Of a stretch of 64,000 bases of DNA, positions 46,580-55,899 are shown in pieces. A program made the translations under genes and the position numbers. The notes under the pieces are model-generated. The model saw only the letters and a list, made by a program, of their open reading frames with translations, made no database searches and had not been told where the DNA came from. The DNA is from Belliella kenyensis (GTDB taxonomy: Bacteria; Bacteroidota; Bacteroidia; Cytophagales; Cyclobacteriaceae): contig NZ_JAKZGR010000011.1 of NCBI RefSeq assembly GCF_022549675.1, positions 113,847 through 177,846 on the forward strand. The letters run 5' to 3'. Within the stretch, counting starts at the first letter, position 1. Each line of letters opens with the position of its first letter.

Positions 46580-48028
46580 TTATTCATTCCACCAAACAGG
46601 CACATTTGAAAATATGTTGTTTGGGAAGTTAGGATTCCTATTTATCTCCTGAGAAATATATTGCGCTCTCAAAGGACGCTGATTAGGATCCACACCACCA
46701 GCATTTTGGTGAGGAGCCAAGGTAGGGAATCCTGTTCTTCTCCAGTCAGTCCACTGTTCTACACCATTTCCGAACCAAGCGATATATTTTTGAGTGATGA
46801 TTTTTTCCATGTCATCATCTACATTTCCAGTCAAATTAACTTCATCAGCATTTGCTGCAAAATAAGCGTCAATTTCAGAAGCAGACAATCCCGCCAGACT
46901 CATAGAAGCCCTGATACCTTCTTGATAATATTCATTGGCATCACCAGCTACACCAAGTCTCACTACCGCCTCGGCTAGGTTGAAGGCTCTTTGGAAATTG
47001 GTTACTAGCCTTACTGGACCTGCACCATTACCCGTTACATAAGAGCTGAATCTAGACCAAGAGGTCTGCGGAAGTGGTCTTTGACCAGCAAATCCATTAT
47101 CAATCGTCACATACGAGCCTGTAGGAGCAGTGACGAATAGCGGCAACCTTGGATCATTTTTGGATTGCAGCAAGTTTACAAACCTTGTACTGATGATCAA
47201 ATCACCTGCAAAAGTAGATACATTTGTCCACTCGTGTGCAGGAGCATAGCTACCCTGCGCCATTCCGAATCTGACGTTGAGGTCATCCACATTGCTTGTA
47301 ATCAGCTCACCATCTTGAAGCACTTCATTGATGATCGTGGTAGCCAAAGCTGGCTCTCTGTAAGAAATGGTAATGGCCATCTTCAACATCAAGGTATATC
47401 CAGCCTTTCTCCACTGATCCAAATCACCGCCATACACGATATCATCTTGCCCTGGCATCAATGAGCTTTCTTCTCCAAGATCAGCTATTCCTTCTCTCAC
47501 CAAGTCAAACAAACTTTGAATACCCTCAGCTCCCTTATAGATGTCCTCTTGAGAATCCAAAGCGGGCTGCGTATTTCCTAAGCCTCCTAATGCCTCAGAA
47601 TACGGAATATCACCCCAAGTATCAGTAGTCAAAGCGAAAGCATAAGCTTTCATGATCTTACCTATACCACTATAAGCCTTTGCATCAACTTCTTCAGAAA
47701 CCCTTATCATTTCTTCAAAAGCAATGAGAGATCCACTATACAATTCAAATCTCCATTGGTTCCCAAAATCATCAGAATCAATATCATAGACATCGTAAGC
47801 AGATGGAGAGTTTGCAGCTCCAGCAGTTACAGAGATCACTGTAGACCCAAATCTATTTAGCTCATTATTATTTGCAAAAGCTGCTCCAGTCAGACCAGTT
47901 GGCAATAGCAACTCAGGAGTAACTGCGTCAGGATTATTAGGATTATCATTGATATCCATAAATTCGCTACAGCTACTCACTAATAAAGCGAAAGTCGCTC
48001 CGTATAAAATTTTATTAAATACTTTCAT
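46580..48028 (-). CDS. SusD/RagB-like nutrient-binding outer-membrane lipoprotein
   Basis: 482 aa. Lipobox ALLVSSC (Cys20), followed by SEFMDINDNPNNPDAVTPELLLPTG, typical of the SusD-like_2 (RagB) branch, then helical repeats and the C-terminal WFGNGVEQWTDWRRTGFPTL. Caps the SusC barrel and delivers ligand. No polysaccharide-degrading enzyme or regulator is next to it, so the ligand may be a peptide, a metal complex or a glycan. Confidence 0.92.
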   Translation of the reverse strand: MKVFNKILYGATFALLVSSCSEFMDINDNPNNPDAVTPELLLPTGLTGAAFANNNELNRFGSTVISVTAGAANSPSAYDVYDIDSDDFGNQWRFELYSGSLIAFEEMIRVSEEVDAKAYSGIGKIMKAYAFALTTDTWGDIPYSEALGGLGNTQPALDSQEDIYKGAEGIQSLFDLVREGIADLGEESSLMPGQDDIVYGGDLDQWRKAGYTLMLKMAITISYREPALATTIINEVLQDGELITSNVDDLNVRFGMAQGSYAPAHEWTNVSTFAGDLIISTRFVNLLQSKNDPRLPLFVTAPTGSYVTIDNGFAGQRPLPQTSWSRFSSYVTGNGAGPVRLVTNFQRAFNLAEAVVRLGVAGDANEYYQEGIRASMSLAGLSASEIDAYFAANADEVNLTGNVDDDMEKIITQKYIAWFGNGVEQWTDWRRTGFPTLAPHQNAGGVDPNQRPLRAQYISQEINRNPNFPNNIFSNVPVWWNE

Positions 48029-48039
48029 TGTCTCCTAAA

Positions 48040-51000
48040 TTAAAGTGTAAATCTAATGTTGACACCATAGTTTCTCGTGTTTGGCATACCGTTCAAGTCA
48101 AGTCCTTGAATGTTACCAGCACCTTGTGTATTGGTCTCTGGGTCACCAGGGAATCCTGGAGCAAAGAACCACAGGTTCCTTCCACTAAATCCAATACTAG
48201 CCTCCCCAAAAGGAGTTCTCTCCAAGTATCTTCTAGGCAAAGAATAAGTCAAACTTACTTCTCTCAATCTCCAAACAGTAGCATCATATACACCACTTTC
48301 AGAAATCAATCCACCTAGTCCAGACCAATAAGTCTGTGCTGGAACTTGAATATTATTTGGCATATATTCTCCATCACCCATATCAATCACACCTGGTAGT
48401 ACCCTAGGCAACTCTCTGTCTATGCCTGTCATTTCTAAAGCACCACCATTTCTTTGATCTACCATACCAAACGAGTAAACATCTCCGCCCTGTCTGGTAT
48501 CCACCAAAACACCTAGCGTGAAATCTTTGAAGTAAAAAGTATTCATAAGACCTGCTACCCAATCTGGCTGAGGGTTGGCAATCACTTGACCTGCAATAGT
48601 TGGCAAATATCCTCCTGTCAAAGGATTGATCAACAATTCGCCTGCATCATTTCTTTGCATGGCATTTCCGACTAATACGCCATATGGTTGACCTCTTACA
48701 ATCGAAGGCGTCAGACCAACGAAACCATTCCCTGGGATATTAGATTGATCCACACCTGGAGCTATGTATTTGACTTCATTTCTGATTCGGGTAAAATTCA
48801 AGCCCATGTCCCAAGTGAATTGACCTGCTTGGAGTATTGTCCCGTTTAGTTCTAATTCAATACCTTGATTGACCATCTCTCCGACATTGGTCGTTTGGGT
48901 GTCAAATCCTGAAGAATTTGATACCGCTACATCAAAAATCTGATTGGTAGACTGAGTATAGAAATATGCTAGATCTACTGACAATCTGTTGTTAAAAAGT
49001 CCAAAGTTACCACCTACTTCATAACTAGTAACAAACTCAGGAGTCAATTGATCAGAACCAAGCCTGGTTCCTACAGCAAAACCTGGGATATTGTTTCCTC
49101 CAACACCTATTGGAAAAGTTATAGAAGCCACATTATTACCATAGGAAGCGGTGCTAAAAAAAGTATTGAGCAAATAAGGATCCGCATCTCGACCAACAGT
49201 AGCTGCACTTGCTCTCAACTTTGCATAAGATAGAAAGTTAGACTCTATGTTCAATGCATCCGTCAAGACAAAACTTGCCGCAACAGAAGGATAGAAGTAT
49301 GCATTATTATTTGCTGGTAAAGTAGACGATTGATCCACTCTTCCAGAAAGCTCTAGGAACAAATAATTGTTGTATGCCAATGCCAATTGTGCATAATGAC
49401 CAAGTAATCTTCTTACATTGGAAAATTCTCCAGAACCTGTAAAGACAGACGCATTGCTCACATTGTCGAAAAAAGGCACATTCAAATCCGTCCCAAATAC
49501 ACCTAAGCTTTGGAAGTTTCTCTGATTGATATTTTGACCCAACAATAAGGTCGCATCCAAACCTTCCGTAAGGATATTTGACTTAGAAGCAGTGATCATC
49601 AAGTCACCATTCAGCTCTGATCTGAACAACATGTCTTCCCCGATACTACCTGCAGGAGTACGAGCCGAACCAATTCTAGCCACATCTTTTCTCCTATCTA
49701 CATAAGTATCTGCTGTTACCCTATAGGAAACATTCAACCAGTCAGATATATCGTATCCTACTTTGAAATTACCAAATACCCTATCTACCTTACTTCTTAA
49801 GAATTCGTTTTCCAAACTCCAAAGTGGATGGTTTTGAGTAGGATTATAATACAAGCTATTCCCAAATTCATCTTGGAATGGCTGTCCTACCAAATCATAT
49901 GATCTTGGAATTCTAGTAATCTGTCCAAAAGCAGAACCCCCATTACCCACTATGGTATTTTGTGATTCAGATCTAACATAAGTTACGTTCCCACTCACTT
50001 TGACACCATTGTTCAGCTTTTTATTTCCCCCAACTTGAACACTGTATCTATCAAAAGAAGAGTTTGGAATAATACCTTCTTGCATGGTGGTATTCATGGA
50101 AACGATGAAGTTATCATCTCTATCTCCAGAAGCGACGCTTACACCGTTCTGAATGATTTTACCCTGCTGATAAAAGTCCCTGATATTGTTAGGGAAAGCT
50201 TGATAGGGCACAGTGGTACCAAAGCTAGTTTCTACAGTTTCAAACCCTGGTGTGCCAAAAGCTGGCCCCCAAGAACCTGTCGAAGTATTATTAAAATCAT
50301 TCTGTGTACCTTGACCATACTGGTTTTGAAATTTTGGTAGACCATACACATTTTGGAAGTTTACAGAGGAGTTTACAGTTACCTCTGTTTTGTTCTCTAG
50401 CCCTGCACCACTTTTGGTAGTGATGATGATTGCTCCCGCAGAAGCTCTGGAACCGTAAAGCACGGCAGCTGCTGGACCTTTCAGCACGTTCACAGACTCA
50501 ATGGTCTCAGGAGCAATATCATTCAGCCTGTTGGAAGGCTGAGAACCAAAAAGTGTATTTTGAGTATTATCCGTATCATTACTAAAAATGATTCCATCAA
50601 CTACAATAAGTGGCTGATTTGACCCTGTAAATGAGGTAATACCTCTAATATTGATATTTGTGGAGGCACCTGGAGCACCAGATGAACCTACTATGTTGAC
50701 ACCAGTAAGTTTTCCTTGTAGGGAATTCAACAAGTTTGGTTCGGATTTTTGAGACACCATATCACCTTTGATAGACTGTACAGCATATCCTAAAGACCTC
50801 TCATCTCGCTCAATTCCTTGCGCTGTGACAATAACCTCACTCAAATCTGATAGGTCAGACGCAAAATTAAGATTGATCTCAGATCTATTTCCTACCCTTT
50901 GTTCAGTAGTCTTGTATCCAATAAAGCTAAACACAAGAACTGCATCATTTGATGGCACCTCTATAGAGTACCTTCCATCCAAATCCGTAGTAGCACCTGA

Positions 51001-51147
51001 ACTACTACCCTTTATTACAATATTCACGCCCGGAATCCCTTCCGGCTCCTCAGCAGAGGTCACCCGACCTGTTACTGTTTTACCCTGCGCCCACACACTG
51101 CTTGAAGCAATGACAAGAAACAGAATAGACAATAAAACTCTCTTCAT
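48040..51147 (-). CDS. SusC/RagA-like TonB-dependent outer-membrane transporter
   Basis: 1035 aa. Signal peptide ending in VWAQG, a carboxypeptidase-regulatory-like domain (VTGRVTSAEEPEGIPGVNIVIKG, residues 24-100), plug domain with the SusC signature NIRGITSFTGSNQPLIVVDG and LKGPAAAVLYGSRASAGAIIITTK, then the barrel and a final strand ending NIRFTL. No N-terminal STN domain, so no direct transmembrane signalling to an anti-sigma factor. Eleven bases upstream of SusD. Confidence 0.95.
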   Translation of the reverse strand: MKRVLLSILFLVIASSSVWAQGKTVTGRVTSAEEPEGIPGVNIVIKGSSSGATTDLDGRYSIEVPSNDAVLVFSFIGYKTTEQRVGNRSEINLNFASDLSDLSEVIVTAQGIERDERSLGYAVQSIKGDMVSQKSEPNLLNSLQGKLTGVNIVGSSGAPGASTNINIRGITSFTGSNQPLIVVDGIIFSNDTDNTQNTLFGSQPSNRLNDIAPETIESVNVLKGPAAAVLYGSRASAGAIIITTKSGAGLENKTEVTVNSSVNFQNVYGLPKFQNQYGQGTQNDFNNTSTGSWGPAFGTPGFETVETSFGTTVPYQAFPNNIRDFYQQGKIIQNGVSVASGDRDDNFIVSMNTTMQEGIIPNSSFDRYSVQVGGNKKLNNGVKVSGNVTYVRSESQNTIVGNGGSAFGQITRIPRSYDLVGQPFQDEFGNSLYYNPTQNHPLWSLENEFLRSKVDRVFGNFKVGYDISDWLNVSYRVTADTYVDRRKDVARIGSARTPAGSIGEDMLFRSELNGDLMITASKSNILTEGLDATLLLGQNINQRNFQSLGVFGTDLNVPFFDNVSNASVFTGSGEFSNVRRLLGHYAQLALAYNNYLFLELSGRVDQSSTLPANNNAYFYPSVAASFVLTDALNIESNFLSYAKLRASAATVGRDADPYLLNTFFSTASYGNNVASITFPIGVGGNNIPGFAVGTRLGSDQLTPEFVTSYEVGGNFGLFNNRLSVDLAYFYTQSTNQIFDVAVSNSSGFDTQTTNVGEMVNQGIELELNGTILQAGQFTWDMGLNFTRIRNEVKYIAPGVDQSNIPGNGFVGLTPSIVRGQPYGVLVGNAMQRNDAGELLINPLTGGYLPTIAGQVIANPQPDWVAGLMNTFYFKDFTLGVLVDTRQGGDVYSFGMVDQRNGGALEMTGIDRELPRVLPGVIDMGDGEYMPNNIQVPAQTYWSGLGGLISESGVYDATVWRLREVSLTYSLPRRYLERTPFGEASIGFSGRNLWFFAPGFPGDPETNTQGAGNIQGLDLNGMPNTRNYGVNIRFTL

Positions 51148-51663
51148 GTTATATTATTTGGTTTAACAATAATTAAGAAATACAAATATTCATAATTTTT
51201 GTTATAAAACATCATTCTATAATAAACCAAATAATACTATAAATCATATTATTTATTCTAAATTCAATAAACATCACAAAATATCCTAATTCATAACAAA
51301 ATCAAATAATTAATAGATTTTATAAAATAAAAAAACATTTAATTAATAAAAAATTAATATTATTTGATTAATAGAAGGATTTTGTTAAAAAAGTTTTCTT
51401 ACGATATAATTCAATACCACATCTGATACCCAAATAAACTATGCGATTACTTAAAACAAACAGAATAAAATAAAAGAGAAAAAAAATTATTTATTTTTTT
51501 AGAAAAATGAATAATTACTGTCATAAACGTATTAAAAATTTAACTTTTACATTATAAAAACGCTCAAGCCCCTATGTTCGCAACAAACAACTACAGGAGT
51601 ATCATTTTGAAAAATTGAATTTCTATAGCTTCAAAAACTTCCCTTCCACGATAAAGAATCCTC
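51148..51663. other. AT-rich upstream region of SusCD
   Basis: 516 bp, extremely AT-rich. It holds the leader inverted repeat at 51152-51236; beyond that no ORF, tRNA or clear -33/-7 pair was found. The closest -7 match on the minus strand (AATATTTG) lies between the arms. Confidence 0.5.
51152..51236 (-). repeat. Inverted repeat in the susC leader
   Basis: 14-bp perfect arms TATTATTTGGTTTA (51152-51165) and TAAACCAAATAATA (51223-51236) with 57 bp between. The proximal arm ends 4 bp from the SusC start codon, so pairing would cover the translation start region. Confidence 0.75.
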
Positions 51664-52578
51664 TCATGGATTCTGAGTACCCATATTGTTCCCATTCTCC
51701 AGAATCACTGAAGTAGTAGGGTAGACAATCTTCACATTTGGCTCAGCCTTGAACTTCTCAATGATCAACTCAGTGATCATATGCTCATAGAACCTTCTTT
51801 TGCGAGGATTGCAAAGATACCTTAGAGAAAGCTGAATACCTCGCTCATGGATCTTTGCATATATCGTAGGTGTATATTGTGCAAATGATATAAAATGGTC
51901 TTGTTGCGCTTTTCTTAATGCAGCCTGTATCCCCTTGTATTCTTTCTTGAATATCTCATCAAGCATCTCGTTGAGCAATTGCTTAGCACGCTTGTAGTCT
52001 GAATTCAAGCTGATGTTGATCCGCTGCTCATTCCATATATAATCAAACCCCTGACTGTAGTTGGCTTGAGGCATTGAAAAGACCATTCCATTGGGAACAT
52101 GAATGATCCTTCCTGTACTCTGCTCTGCATCCACCCAATTGCCAACTTCCAAGATGCTAAACTGAAAAACCCGAGTATCTACCACGTCACCTTTGAAATC
52201 CCCCACCTGAATCCTATCCCCTATATCAAAGGGACGTCTCCACAAGATAAACATCCAGCCAGCCACATTGACAAATATGTCCTTCAACGCAATCGCAATA
52301 CCAGCTGACAGCAAACCCAAAAATGTCGTAATCGACTGAAAATTATTGATCCAAATATTCCCAATGAGTAAAAATCCAATAAAGACAATAATGTATTGAA
52401 TGGTTTTTCTCCAATGGTAAAACTTCTTGAGTTCAGTCTCTTCTCTCTTCACACCTATGATCTTGAATGCAAGCTTCTTGATCAGCCATAGACCAACTAT
52501 GATCAATATTGTCTTGTATATATTCCACCGCAGCTCCTGCTCCACGATAGTATCTAGATAATCAATCCATTGATCCAT
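51664..52578 (-). CDS. MscS-family mechanosensitive channel
   Basis: 304 aa. Two to three N-terminal helices, a pore-lining segment with GLLSAGIAIALKDIFVNVAGW (about residue 90-110), then the beta domain with FDIGDRIQVGDFKGDVVD and a cytosolic alpha/beta part. Releases solutes on osmotic downshift. Divergent from the dnaE-like operon; a different promoter must serve it. Confidence 0.9.
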   Translation of the reverse strand: MDQWIDYLDTIVEQELRWNIYKTILIIVGLWLIKKLAFKIIGVKREETELKKFYHWRKTIQYIIVFIGFLLIGNIWINNFQSITTFLGLLSAGIAIALKDIFVNVAGWMFILWRRPFDIGDRIQVGDFKGDVVDTRVFQFSILEVGNWVDAEQSTGRIIHVPNGMVFSMPQANYSQGFDYIWNEQRINISLNSDYKRAKQLLNEMLDEIFKKEYKGIQAALRKAQQDHFISFAQYTPTIYAKIHERGIQLSLRYLCNPRKRRFYEHMITELIIEKFKAEPNVKIVYPTTSVILENGNNMGTQNP

Positions 52579-52691
52579 AGGTATTCTAATTGTTTAAAAA
52601 TATTCAGAGTACAATTTTATTCATTTTATCCTCAGTCCAAAAACTTTTCTCGACAATTCTCTTCAAAGCCTTGCAAGATTCTATATTTAAT

Positions 52692-52730
52692 GATTAAATT
52701 ATAAACATTAAAATGTCAATTAAATAGACA
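52692..52730 (+). promoter_or_regulatory. Shared 39-bp element upstream of the 40-aa ORF and dnaE-like gene
   Basis: Identical to the element before dinB (39150-39188) at 35 of 39 positions. It contains ACATTAAAATGT, a perfect 12-bp palindrome, and TGTC-N9-GACA. It ends 46 bp before the small ORF at 52777. Confidence 0.75.
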
Positions 52731-52776
52731 TTCATCGATGAATTTGCTCTAATCCTAAGCGACAATACCACTTAGA

Positions 52777-52899
52777 ATGAGTAAATGGCTAGATTTCAAC
52801 CAAGGACACTCCCCAAGGTATAGAAGAAATCGCTTAAGAAGACGCAAATATCAATTCGTAGCACACAAAAGCCAATTACCTTACAATTTAGAAATATAA
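52777..52899 (+). CDS. Small basic ORF (40 aa) upstream of dnaE-like gene
   Basis: An ATG-initiated ORF of 40 codons, starting MSKWLDFNQGHSPRYRR and containing NRLRRRKYQF, strongly basic (nine Arg and three Lys). It lies between the shared SOS-like element and the polymerase gene, ending 3 bp before the dnaE-like ATG, so it would be translated first on the same message. No cysteines, signal peptide or family known to me. Either a DNA/polymerase-binding microprotein or a leader ORF that controls translation of the polymerase. Confidence 0.6.
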   Translation: MSKWLDFNQGHSPRYRRNRLRRRKYQFVAHKSQLPYNLEI

Positions 52900-52902
52900 A
52901 CC

Positions 52903-55851
52903 ATGCTTATCAATTGCCATTCACACTACAGCTTCAAATACGGCACACTTTCCATAGGTGATTTGATAGCTGAAGCAAAGAGCAAAAAGCTCGATGCGCT
53001 CGCCTTGACTGACATCAACACTGTGGCAGGTGCCTTCCCCTTCATCCGAGAAGCGCAGCAAGCAGGTATACATCCAGTCATTGGCATAGATTTCCGGAAT
53101 GGTGTCAAGCAACAATATATTGGTCTAGCCAAAAACCAAGAAGGTTTCTATGAGCTCAATCGTCATCTTTCTGGCGGGCGCGTCAAAGGAGTACCATTTG
53201 ATGAGCAAGCTCCAGCTTTCCTCCACAGCTTCGTCATCTATCCCTTTCGAGAAAAGGTATTCCCTCTTCGAGAAAATGAGTTCATCGGAATCCACCCCTA
53301 TCAACTCAATCGCCTCACCAAATCCCCTTGGTACCGCTATAAAGACAAACTCGTACTACTACAACCTGCGAGCTTCACTTCCAAGATAGCATTCAATGCA
53401 CACAGACTACTGCGTGCAATAGACAAGAACACCTTACTCAGTAAACTAGATCCTGATGAGCAAGGCAATATCTGTGATACACTATACTCCTATGCAGACA
53501 TGGTATCGCGCTGTGAGGGACATAGCTACTTGCTATACAATGCACAGCGCCTACTCGAAGCCTGCCAATTCTCCTTTTATTTCCAAGCTGTCAAAAACAA
53601 GCGCGACATCCTCGGCTCAGACTGGGAAGACTTTGACTTTCTACGCCAAGAAGCTTTCAAAGGGGCGATAAATCGATATCCAAACTTAGACATGGACATC
53701 AGCAAAAGACTTGAAAAAGAACTAGAATTGATTCAACAAAAGGGTTTTGTCTCTTATTTCCTAATCAACTACGACATTGTCAACTTTGCCAGACAAAGGA
53801 ACTACTACCACGTCGGAAGAGGCAGTGGAGCAAACAGCATCGTGGCTTACTGTCTAGGAATAACAGATGTAGACCCCATCGAACTTGATCTGTACTTTGA
53901 GCGATTCATCAACCTGTACCGAGAGAACCCACCTGACTTTGACATTGACTTCAGCTGGACAGATCGAGATGAGGTGGTCAAATACATTTTTGCCAAATAC
54001 AACAAAGCAGATCAAGAGCATGTCGCACTCTTAGGCTCATATAGTACCTTCCAGGCAAACTCTATGCTTCGTGAACTTGGAAAAGTTTTTGGTCTTCCTA
54101 AGACGGAAATCGAGTCCCTGATCTTTCATGCAGGAAAAGTAGACTATATACCCGACCAATACGGCAAACTGATCCTCAAGTACAGCCAAGTCTTGCACGG
54201 CATACCCTCACACTTGACCATACATGCTTGCGGTGTGCTGATCTCTCACAAACCTATACACTACTACACAGCCACAGAAATGCCCCCCAAGGGATTCCCT
54301 CTAGCACATATTGACATGCATACGGCTGAAGATATCGGCTTACACAAGTTTGACATCCTATCCCAGCGAGGCCTAGGACACATCAAAAGTAGCCTAGAAA
54401 TCATCCATCAAAATCAAGGTGTGGCTGTAGATATTCGAGAGGTCGAGAAATTCAAAAAAGATCCAAAAATCAAAGAGCTGCTGAAAACTGGACACACCAT
54501 AGGTGCCTTCTACGTGGAATCTCCCGCCATGCGCATGCTACTGTCCAAAATGAAAGCTGATGAATACCTTGAACTGGTCGCCGCTAGCTCGATCATAAGA
54601 CCAGGGGTGGCACGCTCAGGCATGATGCGAGAGTATATCTTACGGCACGTGGATCCTGAGCGACGCAAGCAGGCACACCCCGTCATGCTCGACATCATGC
54701 CCGAGACCTATGGCATCATGGTCTACCAAGAGGACGTGATCAAAGTAGCACATTACTTTGCCGAGCTTAGCCTTTCTGAAGCTGATATTTTGCGCCGAGG
54801 CATGAGTGGAAAGTCGAGATCCAAGGATGAGTTTCAGCGGGTGAAAGATCAGTTTTTTTCAAACTGTGAAAAACTAGGTAGAGACCCGAAAATCACCCAT
54901 GAAGTATGGCATCAGATAGAAAGCTTTGCAGGCTACTCCTTTGCCAAGGGACATTCGGCATCCTTTGCTGTGGAAAGCTATCAAAGTCTATACTTAAAAG
55001 CCTATTTCCCACTAGAGTTCATGGTTGGTGTGATCAATAATTTCGGCGGATTTTACCATACCGAATTTTACTTCCATGAACTTCGCATGAACGGCGCAGA
55101 CATCCAAGCACCACACATCAACAATAGCGACTATCTAACCAATATTAGTGGAAAAACTGTATACTTGGGATTCATTCACATGAAGTATCTGGAAAAAGCC
55201 AGTGTAGAAAAAATTCTCAAAGAGAGGCTAGCCACTGGACCATACATGGGACTATCAGACTTTATCGCCCGAGTAGCTATTAGCTTAGAGCAAGTATTGA
55301 TCTTGATCCGTATAGGATGCTTTCGGTTTACGGGAAAAAGTAAGCAAGAACTCCTTTGGGAGGCACACTTTATTCTGAACAAGCGCAAGCAAGTAGTCGC
55401 AAGCAATGAACTCTTTGGCCAATCTGGATTCCGAGAGCTACAAGTACCCGAACTGGAGCAAGCTGATTTGCGACAAGAGATTGTGGATCAGATTGACATT
55501 TTAGAATTCCCTCTAGATTCTCCTTTCCACTTGATCAAGGATCAAAACACTACGAGCATCAAGGGCAAAGACCTGAAGCAATACTTGGGCAAGCAAGTAC
55601 AAATCATCGGCTACTTGGTCACGATCAAATACACCCGCACCATAAAAGGGGATGTCATGAATTTTGGTACCTTCATCGATCGTGAGGGTGACTGGATAGA
55701 CACCGTCCACTTCCCTCCTGTGGTCAAAAAACACCCCTTCAAAGGCCGAGGCATTTATTTGATCAAAGGTCGGGTCACTCAAGAGTTTGACTTTTACAGC
55801 ATAGAGGTCTCCAGCTGTGAACGAATGCCCTATTGGAACGCCGCAGACTAA
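52903..55851 (+). CDS. DnaE-family (error-prone type) DNA polymerase III alpha subunit
   Basis: 982 aa, shorter than replicative DnaE (about 1160 or more) and in the range of DnaE2/ImuC-type polymerases. N-terminal PHP domain with CHSHYSF, but LTDINTVAGA replaces the usual LTDHxN, so a metal His is lost. Polymerase motif NPPDFDIDF carries the catalytic aspartates, preceded by VGRGSGANSIVAYCLGITDVDP. An OB-fold (KQVQIIGYLVTIKYTRTI) closes the protein. With dinB under the same element it likely forms an inducible translesion module. Confidence 0.85.
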   Translation: MLINCHSHYSFKYGTLSIGDLIAEAKSKKLDALALTDINTVAGAFPFIREAQQAGIHPVIGIDFRNGVKQQYIGLAKNQEGFYELNRHLSGGRVKGVPFDEQAPAFLHSFVIYPFREKVFPLRENEFIGIHPYQLNRLTKSPWYRYKDKLVLLQPASFTSKIAFNAHRLLRAIDKNTLLSKLDPDEQGNICDTLYSYADMVSRCEGHSYLLYNAQRLLEACQFSFYFQAVKNKRDILGSDWEDFDFLRQEAFKGAINRYPNLDMDISKRLEKELELIQQKGFVSYFLINYDIVNFARQRNYYHVGRGSGANSIVAYCLGITDVDPIELDLYFERFINLYRENPPDFDIDFSWTDRDEVVKYIFAKYNKADQEHVALLGSYSTFQANSMLRELGKVFGLPKTEIESLIFHAGKVDYIPDQYGKLILKYSQVLHGIPSHLTIHACGVLISHKPIHYYTATEMPPKGFPLAHIDMHTAEDIGLHKFDILSQRGLGHIKSSLEIIHQNQGVAVDIREVEKFKKDPKIKELLKTGHTIGAFYVESPAMRMLLSKMKADEYLELVAASSIIRPGVARSGMMREYILRHVDPERRKQAHPVMLDIMPETYGIMVYQEDVIKVAHYFAELSLSEADILRRGMSGKSRSKDEFQRVKDQFFSNCEKLGRDPKITHEVWHQIESFAGYSFAKGHSASFAVESYQSLYLKAYFPLEFMVGVINNFGGFYHTEFYFHELRMNGADIQAPHINNSDYLTNISGKTVYLGFIHMKYLEKASVEKILKERLATGPYMGLSDFIARVAISLEQVLILIRIGCFRFTGKSKQELLWEAHFILNKRKQVVASNELFGQSGFRELQVPELEQADLRQEIVDQIDILEFPLDSPFHLIKDQNTTSIKGKDLKQYLGKQVQIIGYLVTIKYTRTIKGDVMNFGTFIDREGDWIDTVHFPPVVKKHPFKGRGIYLIKGRVTQEFDFYSIEVSSCERMPYWNAAD

Positions 55852-55899
55852 GCCTAATATTTCATGGTGTTTGGATCAAAGTTCAGCTGAGCTATTCAA

